From positions 6,076,001 to 6,140,000 of the forward strand of contig CP075492.1 of NCBI GenBank assembly GCA_021613535.1: a DNA stretch of 64,000 nucleotides. Reading direction: 5' to 3'. Shown here one piece after another: positions 23,600 through 36,529 of this stretch; within the stretch, counting starts at the first letter, position 1, and each line of letters starts with the position of its first letter. A model generated the notes under the pieces. That model ran no database searches. It worked only from the letters and a program-made list of their open reading frames with translations, and was not told the origin of the DNA. This DNA is from Adineta vaga. Its lineage: Eukaryota; Rotifera. The position numbers and the translations under genes are program-made.

Positions 23600-24580
23600 T
23601 GGACAACTTAACACGAGTTTCTTACATTTCTGTGTTTCTTTTCGTTTTCATTTTCTTTTCTTCATTCTTTCTTTCTTTCTCGGCCAAAACAAAGTCAGTG
23701 AAATGATAAAAACTGTGTCCTCTTTGTCTCATAAGAATCATGTATATTTACATTTCACGCTCTTTCATTCATGTGTATCTATCTTTTTCTCGACGAAATT
23801 GCTGTGTATTCATTGTGTTTTCTTTTGTCTTTTCGTCAAAATGCTGCACTGAGAATTCCCTCCCGGTACCATCCATTGTGCGTCGTGTTTGTCTATTGTT
23901 CTCTTTTTCTTCTTCATCTTCTGGTGTGATCTATGCTCTTTATTTAACGGCCGAGCTTCATATCGACAAAACAAAATGAACGAACCAAATAAGATCTTTT
24001 TTATTGCTATTCTGTGCAATATAATTCTGTTTTTTTTCTCTCGCACGTAAAAAAATTAATTTTTGTTTGTTTGTTTGTTTGTCTTCTTGTAGTGTGTGAT
24101 GCTTTTAGCTATATATACATACATATATATACATATATCTTTCTGTATGGTTGTGGTGTGTATATCAATTCATTTAGTTTCTGTTTTTTTTTCGCGTTCT
24201 GATTTCTTCCTGATTCATTTTCATTGTCTCTTGACGCTGCTATATAAAAAAACTCGAAAGTAGATACAAGATCTCTTTTAAAACAAATATTCAGTTGTTG
24301 TGAATGAAAATTTTCACATTTCTGTGTGCATATAAATGTGTATTGCTGTTTTTTTTGACTTTGAAAAAAAAATCTAAGAAACAAATCGATGGTGATGACG
24401 GAATAATTAATGGTTTTTGCGCTATGTATAGAATTAAGCAAATAACCCTTGTTGTGTGTGTATATCTGTATCTTCTATAGCCCTATTGCGCTGATCTTTC
24501 TTTTTTATGTGGCACTTTCTTTTCCTTGTTTGTTTTTTTCGCCTATGTTCTCTCAAAATCTACTATACTAATAAATAAAT
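23600..24580 (+). other. Probable GW182 3'UTR
   Basis: T-rich sequence follows the GW182 stop and carries overlapping AATAAATAAA at 24570-24579, the first strong poly(A) signal. Open frames in both directions here lack any domain. Assignment as UTR is inference from position. Confidence 0.5.
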
Positions 24581-27108
24581 ACATTTGACGAAAAATATGT
24601 CTAGAAGTAGTTCGAATAGTCCAAGGACTGAAGATAGAATATCATTAACAGTATAATTCTGATTTGAAATTAAATGTTTTTTTAGATAATCAGATTGTTT
24701 ATCTTTGACTTTGCACGAAATAACCTCGAGAATTGCTTATAAGAACATTATACTTTTTACCCATTGGAGACCATGAGAACAAAGATTTGATAGAAATGGG
24801 TGCCATTTCTGGATCGTTTCCTGTAATAATACAATAAACAAACAGAAATTTCAAAAGGACATTTTTTTCTGACTCAAGACAATAATATATGTACTGAAAG
24901 AAAGAAAAAAAGTTATTCCAAACATTCTCAACAAATACTAATTGTTATCGTATTGTTTCAAGGTTCAATTGTATAGAACAATCGATCAGTCACATTTAAT
25001 AATGAAAACTACAGGCGAATCTTGTAAAGATATTTTAATCGAATGGGTTAAAACATATGACATATGGATTCATTGGATCGAATCTAACTCATAGCACTGA
25101 TGTCGAATGATGTGTAAACAACACCTTTTACCTGCTTATTCTCTGATGACAACTTTAAAAATTCTGACGACATCAATCCAAAAAGAAATAGAAAAAGACG
25201 AAACGAAACTACTTCGTTCTTTTTCCGAAAAATTGTATCATTTAATCTAAGCAAAAGAGAAATGCTAAGAATCATTCATGTACTCATAGTTTTTCTTTCG
25301 TTATTTCAATAGAAAACAAATCATTTGATTAATTGCAACACTTCTTGTCCTCTTTTCTAAGTACATCATTTTTCTCAATAGTTTACATTGAATATATACA
25401 TGCAAACCATCTTTTTACATTACAAAAAGACATGTCCAATGTTATGAGTACAAGAAGAGGTTATATTCAAGTTGTTTCCGATTGTTAATAGAAGTTGGTT
25501 AATGATGATTATTCTAGCTATTGTCATATGTTCAACTACGAGATTCTTTATTCATGAAAATAAAGAATAGAAATGAATATTATAAAAAGAAAAAGGAGTA
25601 GAACTATTGTTTTGATTGATTTTCTCGTTTTCTGTAATATATAAAAAAAGATGAATAGAAATTCAACACTTGTAAATTATAGGTTGAGATTGTTAAAAAA
25701 ACCGGGAACTGAAGATTTATTTGCTGATTAAGATTGCATTCAAAGTAAATATTCATTCTATTTAATTAAAGGTTTTTGCGTATTTACTTCAAATATACAA
25801 ACTTCCCTTTTCATTTCCTCTTTTGTTATTTTTCTAATCATTCGCTCGTATTCCTACTAGTCCTCCTTTTTCTTTCTTTTGATTACACATATCTAAACCG
25901 TGTACCTGGACATAATTGATGATTGTTTCAAGATTTTTTTTATAAAGAATGTCTTCACAAATGTTCGGCTTGTTTCGTGTAAATAACTACATTTCAATTT
26001 TGTATTTTCATTGTTGATTTAAGATTCTTTTACATATATTGACTAACTACACAAATCATAATGAATAATCTATTTCACAAAAAAGGAAATTTTACGTATC
26101 GTAACTTCTTCAAGTAAGTAGAGTGATATCTGCGGAGAAAAATTGTCAATCGCAAAGTAAAACTCAAAACAGAGAATGTGTTAATAGTTTTATAACGCCT
26201 AAGTATGTCACTTGGGAGATAACTACGTCGCAATCATTGATCATATATCTATCGACACTCACATCAAGTGTAACTAGAGTGTACTAAATAAACTAATTCT
26301 GATGAGAATATATTTTTCGCCTGCTGAGTAATTTGCTCTTGTACATTTATGTCAAATAGATCACTTTAATTCGATCGTGTTATTTTGTTGTTCGAGATAA
26401 CTAACTCGGCAATGCATATGCAATACCATTAGTAGAGATCAGAAGTGATATATGTGACTCTAGTCATAGTTCTATATATACGAAGAAAACAAAATAGAAA
26501 GAACGAGTACTTTAATAGTCGATGAAGGAACGCAAAATCTACGTCTACATACATCGCTAAACATTTTTCATATTACTCTAATTCATTCATTCTTTTATGG
26601 AAGACACGTCCGACTCGTACTGTACTTTATATCCTGATTATCACAGGACTTGTGAATAATAATTATATATATATATGCGTGGAAATATATATAAATTGAT
26701 GTATACGTGTGAATAGAAGATTGTGTTGTTCTATCAACGGAAGACAAAGAATAAATTTGATCGAATATTTAATTCTTTCTTTCTGATATTTACACAGGTG
26801 AGAAAATGAACAGTTCGATAATTCTACTCATAATTCTATATGAATTGAATAACAAGATAATAAATGTAGGTGATGATCGATGACATTTATTTAAGAATGA
26901 CAGATGCTGCTGTACTATTGAGGCGCATACGAATGACAAAAAATGGTCTCTATGGAACATAAAGAAAAAGAGAAAAAAAGGGGAGGAACAACGTGTAACT
27001 GTTTTGTTGCTTGCCATTTTTTGTTTCCCCAAAATGAAAGAGAAAGAGAGAATGAATAGGAAATGGTAGAAGTTCGATTAATGTTCTAGACTATGTTTTT
27101 TCCTTTGT

Positions 27109-27149
<41 letters not shown>

Positions 27150-27896
27150 TGCATTTTGACATGTCTGAAACAGTTGTGTCAAGTTTAGACTGAGGACGTA
27201 TATAAACAAACATTAGAAAAGATTCTTAGCTTCTTTTTTTTCGAAACGAGATTTATACTTAAATGAATATGTGATCGAGCATTTTAATTAAATTGTCATT
27301 CTTCTCTATCTTGTTGTACATTAAATACAAACTATATGCCTGTTTTCTATCGATGTTGAGAATAGTAAAGTCTGTAATAATGAAAGGAGATGATCTTTTT
27401 CTTGCAGACTTGGCCGAAAAAAAAAGAAAACGAAAACAAGTATTAAGATCTTTTATCTGTTTCGTTGGACATCATTGTCATTGTTCGAACGATGATTATT
27501 GTTTTCAGTAGAACAAGAAACGCAGACAGAGAGAAGAGAGAGAGAGAGGCAGAAACTCTCAAGGGAAAGATAAGATAGGCTAGAAACAGTCAGATTTATT
27601 CTCTTTCTCTGTGTCTCTCCTTGGGTTTCTCGTTTTCTTTCTTTTTTCAGAAAGAACAGCAATGTTATTTATTATTTCATGTTATTTTGTATGTAACAAA
27701 TGCTTTTAGAATATATTATATTGTTGATATGATAAGGGTGACTAGGTGAAAAAGGTTATTTTCGACACCTTTATCATCATATGGCATCATCCGTTTGGTT
27801 GCCTTTATTTCTTACCTATTACCCAAGTTCAATACAACAAATCGACTATAAACTATTCTGTCAAATTGAAACAAAGTCAAAATCATTTCAATATTT
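24581..27896. other. Gene-poor region upstream of the GPCR gene
   Basis: About 3.3 kb without a supported gene. An (AT)n run lies at 27116-27146 and there is GA/CT-rich simple sequence near 27528-27550 and 27600-27645. Small open frames (25084-25275 and 26790-27032 minus, 27293-27511 plus) show no domain, conserved motif or splice support. It probably contains the promoter and untranslated exons of the receptor. Confidence 0.4.
27116..27146. repeat. (AT)n microsatellite
   Basis: A TA dinucleotide run of roughly 15 units in the non-coding region ahead of the receptor gene. Confidence 0.9.
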
Positions 27897-30800
27897 ATGT
27901 TCATCGATTCGATGGACTGTTTTCTTACTTACAATCTTACATGTATCAATGGTACATATACCCAAATAAATTCATCAACGATTATTTTTGGCGATGCACT
28001 TCGACCCAATCTTCTTGCTATTGATGATCATTCATCGAATGATCTGTCAACAACAACAAACTCTCCAATACCTACATCGATACTTGTGTCTGTACAACAT
28101 TGTATTATAACAGTTCTTATACTTGGTACAATCATTTTATCTACAATAACCGGAAATATTTTAGTAATTGCTGCTATTATTCTCGAAAAAAGTCTCCATT
28201 CAGTTGCTTATTATCTTTTTGTGTCATTAGCTGTAACCGATTTAATGATTGCTTCGATGGTAAGTGAGAAATTTTATTTCTGCTTTTCTTTTTCTCCGTT
28301 CATCGCTATCTAAACGATCAATAGGAAATGTTTAATTCCATTCATGCAATGTGATATGCATTTTAAATCGTATGTTTACTAGTCAACTGTAGTTATCTAT
28401 TCGTCGAGAACTTGATGATGTGCTAATGTCATAGAGAAGCTTGGCTGTTATATAAATACAAGAGAATTACAGGAATTTTCTTCTTGCTTGATTTTGACAC
28501 CCACATATATTTGTCATGTTTTTGTTGTACTCTCGAGCAATGAATCAAACTTGATTTTTTCGATAATATACATATGTTTCCAAGAAGTTTTATTTCTAAA
28601 TGATTAAGTAAAAAAACTCAATCTTTGGTTCTCTCATTAGCTCGTTCTTCAATTGCCGTTATTTATTAAAGAATAAATAAATAAATAAATAAATAAATAC
28701 ACTTCACTCGTTGATTTTTATCAGAATAAGAACAGATAATTGGTCGTTCGACATGATGTTTCATTTCAGACATAAATAAACGATATGACAGAGAGTAAGA
28801 ATCACAAATAGATCTTTTGTATAGAACAGATGAAGAGTAGAGTTTCTCAAGAAGAAAAAAAAAGGTTGACAGAAACCAGCAACCAAAACAGTTAGTCGGA
28901 TTGTTATTGTTGTTTTTTGTTTTGTTGTTAGTATTATTGACGAGAAAAATGAGTGACGATCGAAATGGATAGAAAGCAAAAAAACAATCTCGTTTCGGCT
29001 CGTTTATTTCTTATTTCCGTCGTGCATGGTCGCAATTTGATTTCATTATTATGATTATTATTATTCAATGCCACGCACAATTTTCTCCTTATTGTAGAAA
29101 TCTAGAAAACGATGATTTCATTATCTATTTCTTTTTTTCTGTGTTGTATTTTATGCTTCGTCCGTTGTTATACAATAAAAATGAAAAGGAAACAAAATAT
29201 TTCTCTAGCGAATATAGTTACCTTCATTAAGCGCTTATACATTTACATAGACAAGTCTCGAAATAGAAAGAAGAAAAGAAAAGGGAAACATTAGCATTCG
29301 AGATGAGGCATGTTAGCCGTTTGATTAAACATGTCGATCAACAATAACAGCATAGAAAAGTTAGTCAGTCGAATTATCTGCTTGTCACTCAATATTAGCA
29401 TCTTTTCTTTTCTTCTTTTTTTCCTCAATGATTATCCTTGAGGTTCTTTTCGAACAGAGAAAACAGAAGAAGAAGAAGAGTTTCGTCTATTTTTGTATTA
29501 GTTATATGTATACCTCATTCACTAACTCATGCATACATACATCAGTCTTTGTCAGTCAAGTGGATATATCATAAAATAAATAGATTTTGCGAAGATAAAT
29601 TTTGCATTCAAGCACGAAGATAAGAGATATATTGATTCTTTTGTTGAATGTTTATAACAATGTCTATCAACAAAATCTATCAATTTGTTTAATTTCTTGT
29701 CAAGTGTTCTTAATATGTATACAAATATTAGTTAGAAGAAGGAATTGATGACGAAATAGTTAACAGATGTTTTTTTTCATCGAAGAAAATCTTTATTAGA
29801 ATGATATCATCTTGACTATTTGATTTGATAAAGATCTTTTTCTCTTTTGCTCTATAGGTTATGCCAATAGCTGTTCTAAAAGAAGTGACACGTTCATGGG
29901 TGCTTGGATCTATCATATGCGACATTTGGGTTGCAATTGATTTGTTATGTTGTACAGCTTCAATTTTACACCTTCTTGCTATTGCACTTGATCGTTATTG
30001 GGCTATTACTAATCGTAAGTGACTATTATTGTCACTAATCAAAAATGACAAATATCTTTTTTTCTTAAACTTTTTATTTATTATTCAATTAACACAAAAT
30101 CATAAATCTTATGATCTATAAAAGGTTTTCGAGTAGAAATATGCGTTCTATTGATTAGTCAAAACAAAATCTTTTCTAATAGAAACTTTATTCAGTTAGA
30201 CACGATGCTAAAAATGATCTATAAATTGTTATGATAAACTTTAGATATGTTTATATTTTCATCATCAATATTAGCGAGAGTATAAAAAAGAATAGCAAAT
30301 TTCTTTTCTTCGAAACATTATTAATTAGTAGAGTGTAGATTTAATCAAACTTAAATGAAGCATTGAAGATAATCTGATAGTTCTTTATCGACTCAAATCT
30401 CTTTCGATTAAAGATATATCAACGTTGTCATAAGTTTCAGCATAATTATTCAGTACTTGAGATAACGAAATCAATTAACATATCCTTTTTCTCTCCATAG
30501 TGGACTATGCAACAAAACGTACACCACTTCGTGTTCTTATTTTAATATGTGTTGTATGGGTTACTGCAATTCTTATATCAAGTTGTCATTTATTACCTAT
30601 ATTTCGCGACAAACGTCGTCGTCCAGCAGATCAATGTCATATTACTGGTAATGTTCTTTATACACTTTTTTCGACTGTTGGAGCTTTTCATATTCCATTG
30701 ATTGGTATGTGTATAATTTATTGGAAAATCTTTCAAGCAGCCAAATTTCGTATACGTCGAAAAGCATTCAATATGAATGCATCAGCATCACCGATTTCAA

Positions 30801-31549
30801 TTCATCAACAACATGAAGCAATTACTCCATCACCATTATTAACACCAAAACAACATATTGATCTACGAAAATCTCCATTAAATCGTTTAAAATTTTTAAA
30901 ACACCATCGTAATGGAAATCATCATGGACTTGAAATTGAACCGGACAATCCATCGACTTGTTCATTACCAGCATCTTTTCATAATGATTATCAATTAAAA
31001 TCCTTAAAGAAGTCGGTGACACCCGTAATGAAAAGAAATCAAAAGAAAAAGAATGAAAATAAAATTCATCAGCAAACAAATCATTTTCTTACAACACCAG
31101 ACCGTTTAAGAACAACATCATTTAGTAATGATTTACCATTACCTATTCATACAATTCATAATCCATTATCAGCACCAAATTGTTCACCATCAAATTCACC
31201 ACGTCTTCATGATTCACATTTGATTGTTACTGATATTAATAATACAGCTGTAACAAAATCTTCCGCAGCTATTTCAAGAAAAAAGATCGATATTAAACGT
31301 GAACGTAAAGCAACAAAAGTTCTTGGTGTAGTTATGGGTTGTTTTATTCTATGTTGGTTACCTTTTTTCATTGAAGAAACAATTTGTGGAATCTTTCGAT
31401 TGACTATACATGAAAAAGTTATCAGTGTATTAACGTGGCTAGGTTATTTCAATAGTCTTTTAAACCCTGTGATTTATACAATCTTTGCGCCGGATTTTCG
31501 ACAAGCATTTGGAAAAATTCTCTTTGGAAAGTATCGAAAACGACGATAA
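27897..31549 (+). CDS. Serotonin 5-HT1-like G protein-coupled receptor
   Basis: Three exons: 27897-28259, 29858-30014 and 30501-31549; 522 aa. Introns of 1598 and 486 nt close in phase. The N-terminus carries N-glycosylation sites NLT, NGT and NSS, and TM1 begins near residue 68. Class A marks are all present: TM2 LAVTD, the amine-binding Asp in TM3 (VAIDLLCC), DRYWAIT, TM5 [11 protein letters not shown]6 FILCWLPFF and TM7 NSLLNPVIY; disulphide Cys in TM3 start (IICDIW) and ECL2 (DQCHIT). The third cytoplasmic loop is long (about 180 residues) and the tail short, as in 5-HT1 receptors, which signal through Gi/o. Dopamine D2-like or octopamine specificity is the main alternative. The start is the first ATG of the frame. 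AATAAA is at 31573-31578. Confidence 0.88.
28672..28699. repeat. (AAAT)n microsatellite in receptor intron 1
   Basis: Seven or so tandem AAAT tetranucleotides inside the 1.6 kb first intron of the receptor gene. Confidence 0.9.
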
Positions 31550-32906
31550 TGAACTTTTTCAATGGTAATATCAATAAACATATATTTGTATTGTTTTCTT
31601 TTATCTTCTTCAAGTATATATGTATACATATACCGGTTGTTAAAACAATTTTTCTTTCTTTTCAAATCATATTTTTATTCAACATAAAGTTATTCTACTA
31701 TGAAATATCTTTTATTCATATCATCACTCTATGAATTTCGTTGTTTATGTTAATATTTTTCAGACAAATGGCATGTCATGGGTACGCACTGTTTTTTTTA
31801 AGAAGCTTGATGACAGAGTGTTAATGAGAACCATCAAGATTTTTTCTTGGAATAGAGAGCGGCTCGTCTCGTCTATCAGTATTAATATATAGATAGACAG
31901 ATGATAATAGCTTGAAACAACTAAACAAGTATCAAAGTTCATTCTTCTGATAATATACAATCGTTAAAGTACAAGTCGTATCTTTCAACATCATTTAATA
32001 TTTACTAAAAACATGAAAACTATTGTTAGATATATTACACATCTTCTAATATGATTTTAAACAAAACAAAATGAATGCATATATAAATGAGAATATTGCA
32101 AACATAGTGCAGTCACGCGAAATGATCTTTATGAAGGCCTAGATATCTAATATGATCGCTGAGATAACACCTGGAGGAGATATTATAATAATATAATGTG
32201 ATGATTAATGAGTCCAGGGATCAAATTAGATTAGATCATAACTGATTCGACTGTTTGAAATAATCTGTATTGTTCTCTTCTCGACTCGTTTATCTTTTTG
32301 AGTATATTCTCTATTTAATAAGTATCTCAAAACTATTTTGCAAATGTTTCTGACGTAAATACGACGTAGGTAAATATTTCCACCCACTACATTTTCTAAA
32401 GAATTACATATCTAATTGAATACTTTTCTTTCTAAAACAATTGAAATACTTGAGAAGATATTGAATTCAAGGAGATTATTCGACGAAGAGATATACAATA
32501 TGATTATTCATCTATTGAATTGATTTGCAATTTTTTTAAAGTACTCTTCGAAAATAATTACAAACTATATAAGACATCTTTTCATGTTCAACTAAGAGAC
32601 ATTAAAGAAAACGTATTCAAAAGCGTCATTTATCGTGCATTTAAGAATTCCTTGATCCCGACTACTAGCAGCATTACAATTTGTTTCAACAGGTAACCAA
32701 AACATTTTGATTCTCTCGTAGAATTTGATTTATTCAAACATCTCTTTCTTAAACTTCAACAAAGTTTCCTGCTGTATTTAAAAGAAAATCTGTGTAAATC
32801 AGTTATTCTAATTAGAAAATAAAGAAAAAGAAATTCATCAAATCTTCAATTTAATCTTTTGTTCAGAAATCAAAACATAAGTTTATCCGTTTTCTTTCAG
32901 ATCAAA
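31550..32906. other. Intergenic between receptor and peptide gene
   Basis: It contains the receptor poly(A) signal (31573-31578) and then about 1.2 kb of AT-rich sequence with no supported gene. TTTCTTTCAG at 32891-32900 is an acceptor-like site six nt before the peptide ATG. Confidence 0.4.
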
Positions 32907-33191
32907 ATGGCATCTTTCATTAGAAAAACACTATACATACTTCTGGTCTTCTTTGTCATCACTCAATTCATTACTGCTTATCGTGTACCCGAAGATAGTG
33001 ATATCGAAGAACAAACAACTATAGATGCGGATTTATCAGAAATTAATCATAATGATATACGAAGTGTTTTATGGCCAAAAATATGTTACCCTTCGTTGAA
33101 AAGACGAAATAATTATCCAACAGCAGCAGGTGGACGTAGCATACAATTTATCAAACGAAGTGCTCGAAAATGTAATGCATATTTTAAATAA
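32907..33191 (+). CDS. Small secreted protein, candidate peptide-hormone precursor
   Basis: 94 aa, single coding exon, ATG chosen because TTTCTTTCAG ends six nt upstream. A clean signal peptide is visible (MASFIRKTLYILLVFFVITQFITA, roughly residues 1-24, cleavage likely before YRVP). The propeptide is acidic (DSDIEEQTT). The basic C-terminal part has candidate dibasic cleavage sites (KRR after YPSL, KR after IQFI) and two cysteines 29 residues apart (WPKIC and RKCN). This layout is typical of neuropeptide or hormone precursors, but I do not recognise the family and a small secreted effector is equally possible. Confidence 0.6.
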   Translation: MASFIRKTLYILLVFFVITQFITAYRVPEDSDIEEQTTIDADLSEINHNDIRSVLWPKICYPSLKRRNNYPTAAGGRSIQFIKRSARKCNAYFK

Positions 33192-36100
33192 GAAAATCAA
33201 TTTAAAATCATCGAACAGAAATATACTTCAACATATCCATTTATGGTTAAATACACAATTTCAATCATCTTTTTTTTTGCTCTCGCTCTCTCTTTCTCTC
33301 TTGTATTTCATAATTATATAATTTCGAAAAATACAATGAGAACGATAGTCATTTAAAGATCTTTTTCAAATGAAACAAATACTCATTGTGTTGAACTACT
33401 ATATCCAATTAGTATAAGATGATGTTTTCTCATCTGTATATGATCGAGAGAAAATTATGTTAATTAAAGTATTGTATATACCATTGCAATAGATTTCAGG
33501 CAAAAGAAAAATATTCTGTACTGAATAATGCCAAGCAAACATCTTGGAAGTTTTACTGTGAAATAGTTCATTGTCATTCTATAATAGCAAAAATTATTTT
33601 TAATTATAAAGAATACTTCTTGGTTGTCCTTAGACTTTCATCTTGTTCGCTAATGCTGTTGATCGACAGAGATATTATCAACATGATCTTTCTTTCGGTT
33701 GACTAAAGACGACAACAGTTAAGTCATTTTACATGTCATCAACGAATAGAAAGTCGAAAGGCAACTGCTCCTATCATTGAATAATCTGGTAATGAGAAAC
33801 AAAAACCATATTCATGTGTCGAGAAATGACTTTCATTGAATTAATTGATAATTCAAAAGATAAGGTTAAATGTTAATTGAATAGAGGATGTATTAAACTA
33901 TGTTCATCGGTAAGGTCAATGATGATTGTTAACTCCTAGAAATCAATTATGATTGGATTAGATTAAATGTTGTCCAGAATTATTGCATCTTGAAATACTT
34001 TTTTCTCCTCTCTCGTTCTCTTCTGTAGTCACTAATGATGTTTGATAAAAGGAGATTTTAACCTTTTGACAATTGTTATATGTCCGGTCATAGAATGGAA
34101 AGACTAATCGAGAGAAGAATTTTTTCACAATCTGTTGTCAACAATGGATCTCCTTCTTTACTACATATGAAGGTCATAGTGTTGTTATGAATTAAACTGA
34201 TATTTTCATTTGAAATATAACTAATGAGGCCTTATTAACAAATGATGATAGTAAAATTTTGTTCGATTAAAATGATTATTTTGTCTTGTGTCATTATTTT
34301 TCTTTTCTAATTTGATCAAAATCAAAAAGAACGATAAAAATGAACATATATATATATATATCTACTCAAACGTTCATTCATTCACATCATCATATGTCTC
34401 GCGGCTAGATAGAAAAGCGATGTTGGTCGCTCTAAAGAAGAAGAAGAATTCATCGTCCTCTTTCTCTCGTCTGTTCATAGATGATAGTTCGAAATTGATT
34501 GTTCGTTCGTTTCTTTATTCTACAAATTGCGCCATATATAAACGATTAGACTATCGTGAACCGATTTGATAGTGCATGTCATAAAAATTGATCAATCGAG
34601 ACAAACAGACTTTTGTTCACACGTGCATCTAGGTAATATAGAATAAAAGATTATTTCAAGATCATTATTTAGCGGATGCTTTTGAACTGACGGTAGTTTT
34701 AATGCCTTTTATTGATAATCAATTGACCGATGCATAGATGTGAATATTGATAGTTCTAACGTACTATGAAACTTCGCTTTTTTTCTATCGTTTCTTATCT
34801 TATTTACAAAACACACATGTACATTTATCTAGTTAAGATTACATGTCGTCGGTATAGGAAACAGACCATATATTAGTTCAATGTGCTCGTTTTTTTCCTC
34901 CTCTTTACAACTAATCCTCTAATGGTCAGTCAGGTTTACATCACATCTTTCATAATATTTGATTTTCTATCTTTATTCTCTCTCGAAGAGTCAACTTTTG
35001 TTTTATTTTATTCTTCTCATATGTTAAATTATGTTAATGTAGAAGGGTTACAGGTGAGTATGATCATATTCAATGATGATGATTATTAACATCTTTCATC
35101 ACATATATATATATATGATTTTGGAGACTGTTTTCTTTTTTGGACAATAGAAGAAAAGAGACTTCAATCGAGTTGAATGCGTTCATTCTTATATATGTTT
35201 GGTATTTTATTTTAAATGACTTGATACATCATTTTAACGAACTCGCGTCCGATTTTGAATGGTTATCAACATGTAATAGCGGTATATATAGAGTCGCCTC
35301 CTTTCAAAATCTAAACGATGAAATATGAAAGCATACAATGATGACCTGATTGCGTTATATGATTTATTGAATGACGTTTTCTTTTCTCCGCTATTTTGAC
35401 AGCTTTGATAGAAGACATTTAGAAGAGTCATCTATATTTTATTCACAATCTTATTCTGTCTGGTAATATTTAAGTGTGTCGAACAATTATCGTCTCTGTT
35501 GTACTATTTCAAATGATATTAATCAATGATATATATTCATTTTGTTGATATGGTTGGACAAAATACTTGACATAGAACACTTGTCGGTAGTGTCTATAGA
35601 AGCAAAGCAGCAACAACAACTTAAAGGTCATCAAGAGATATTTTTATCTCCATGTATGTACATGTCATTCCTTTCGTCTCTTTTTAATGTTCTTGAACCG
35701 TACGGTCATTCTATCCGATACAATTCAGTGAGATTAACCTTGAAAAGAAGAAATAGAAAAAAAGAGGAAATAGTTCATTGAAAAAATCTTAATAATTACT
35801 ACTATGCTGATGACTGATAGTCCATTCTTTTCTCTCCGGCTATATACTTGATTGCTTTTTTGTCATGGGAATTAAGAAGTCGTCACATCTGCTTAGTTGA
35901 CAAATGATAATGATGAGAAAAGAAACTATTTTTTCTTTTTTCGACATGTTGATCATCGACGGTATTATAATAGAAATCTTCTTAGACAATCTTTATCCAC
36001 AGATTTCTTGTCATCTGATTAATCTATGTTAATAGATTCGTATCCAACCGAAGACAAGGATTGATATTGTTGTTTTCCTATATCGATAAAATTTGTCAAG

Positions 36101-36529
36101 ATATAAGAACAATGAAGGATTAATCCTTCATTAATTAGTTTTAACAAGCGGTACATATAGAAATGACCTTGACACAATGATCTTTTTCAGTCAAACGAAA
36201 TGTGTGAACATTTAATGAAGTGTAATTTTAAATCTGACCATCGTCGTCTATCACCATTTATTGTGAATGTAACAAGAAGAAAAGAGAATTAACCGTGTCA
36301 CCTATGAGTGAAAATGATTTGTACCATGTATGAAACATCAGATGACAAGATTGATTGTACAAGGAGAAATTTTTCTTATACTGCGATAAACATATACAGC
36401 AGTTGTCAATTATCAGCATTTCTTCTCATATTTTTTTGATTTTTTTCAGATTACCAAAGCCAAGAACGATGTTTCTTGACATTATCATTTAATTAATTAT
36501 CCATATACATACATACATACTTACAAGAG
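33192..36529. other. Gene-poor region ahead of the KASH-type gene
   Basis: About 3.3 kb with no supported gene. There are CT-rich and TA-rich simple stretches (for example near 33280-33300 and 34345-34361). Open frames such as 34288-34569, 34883-35089 and 35542-35781 lack recognisable domains, and their composition follows the local simple sequence. It may hold upstream untranslated or unrecognised coding exons of the next gene. Confidence 0.35.
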
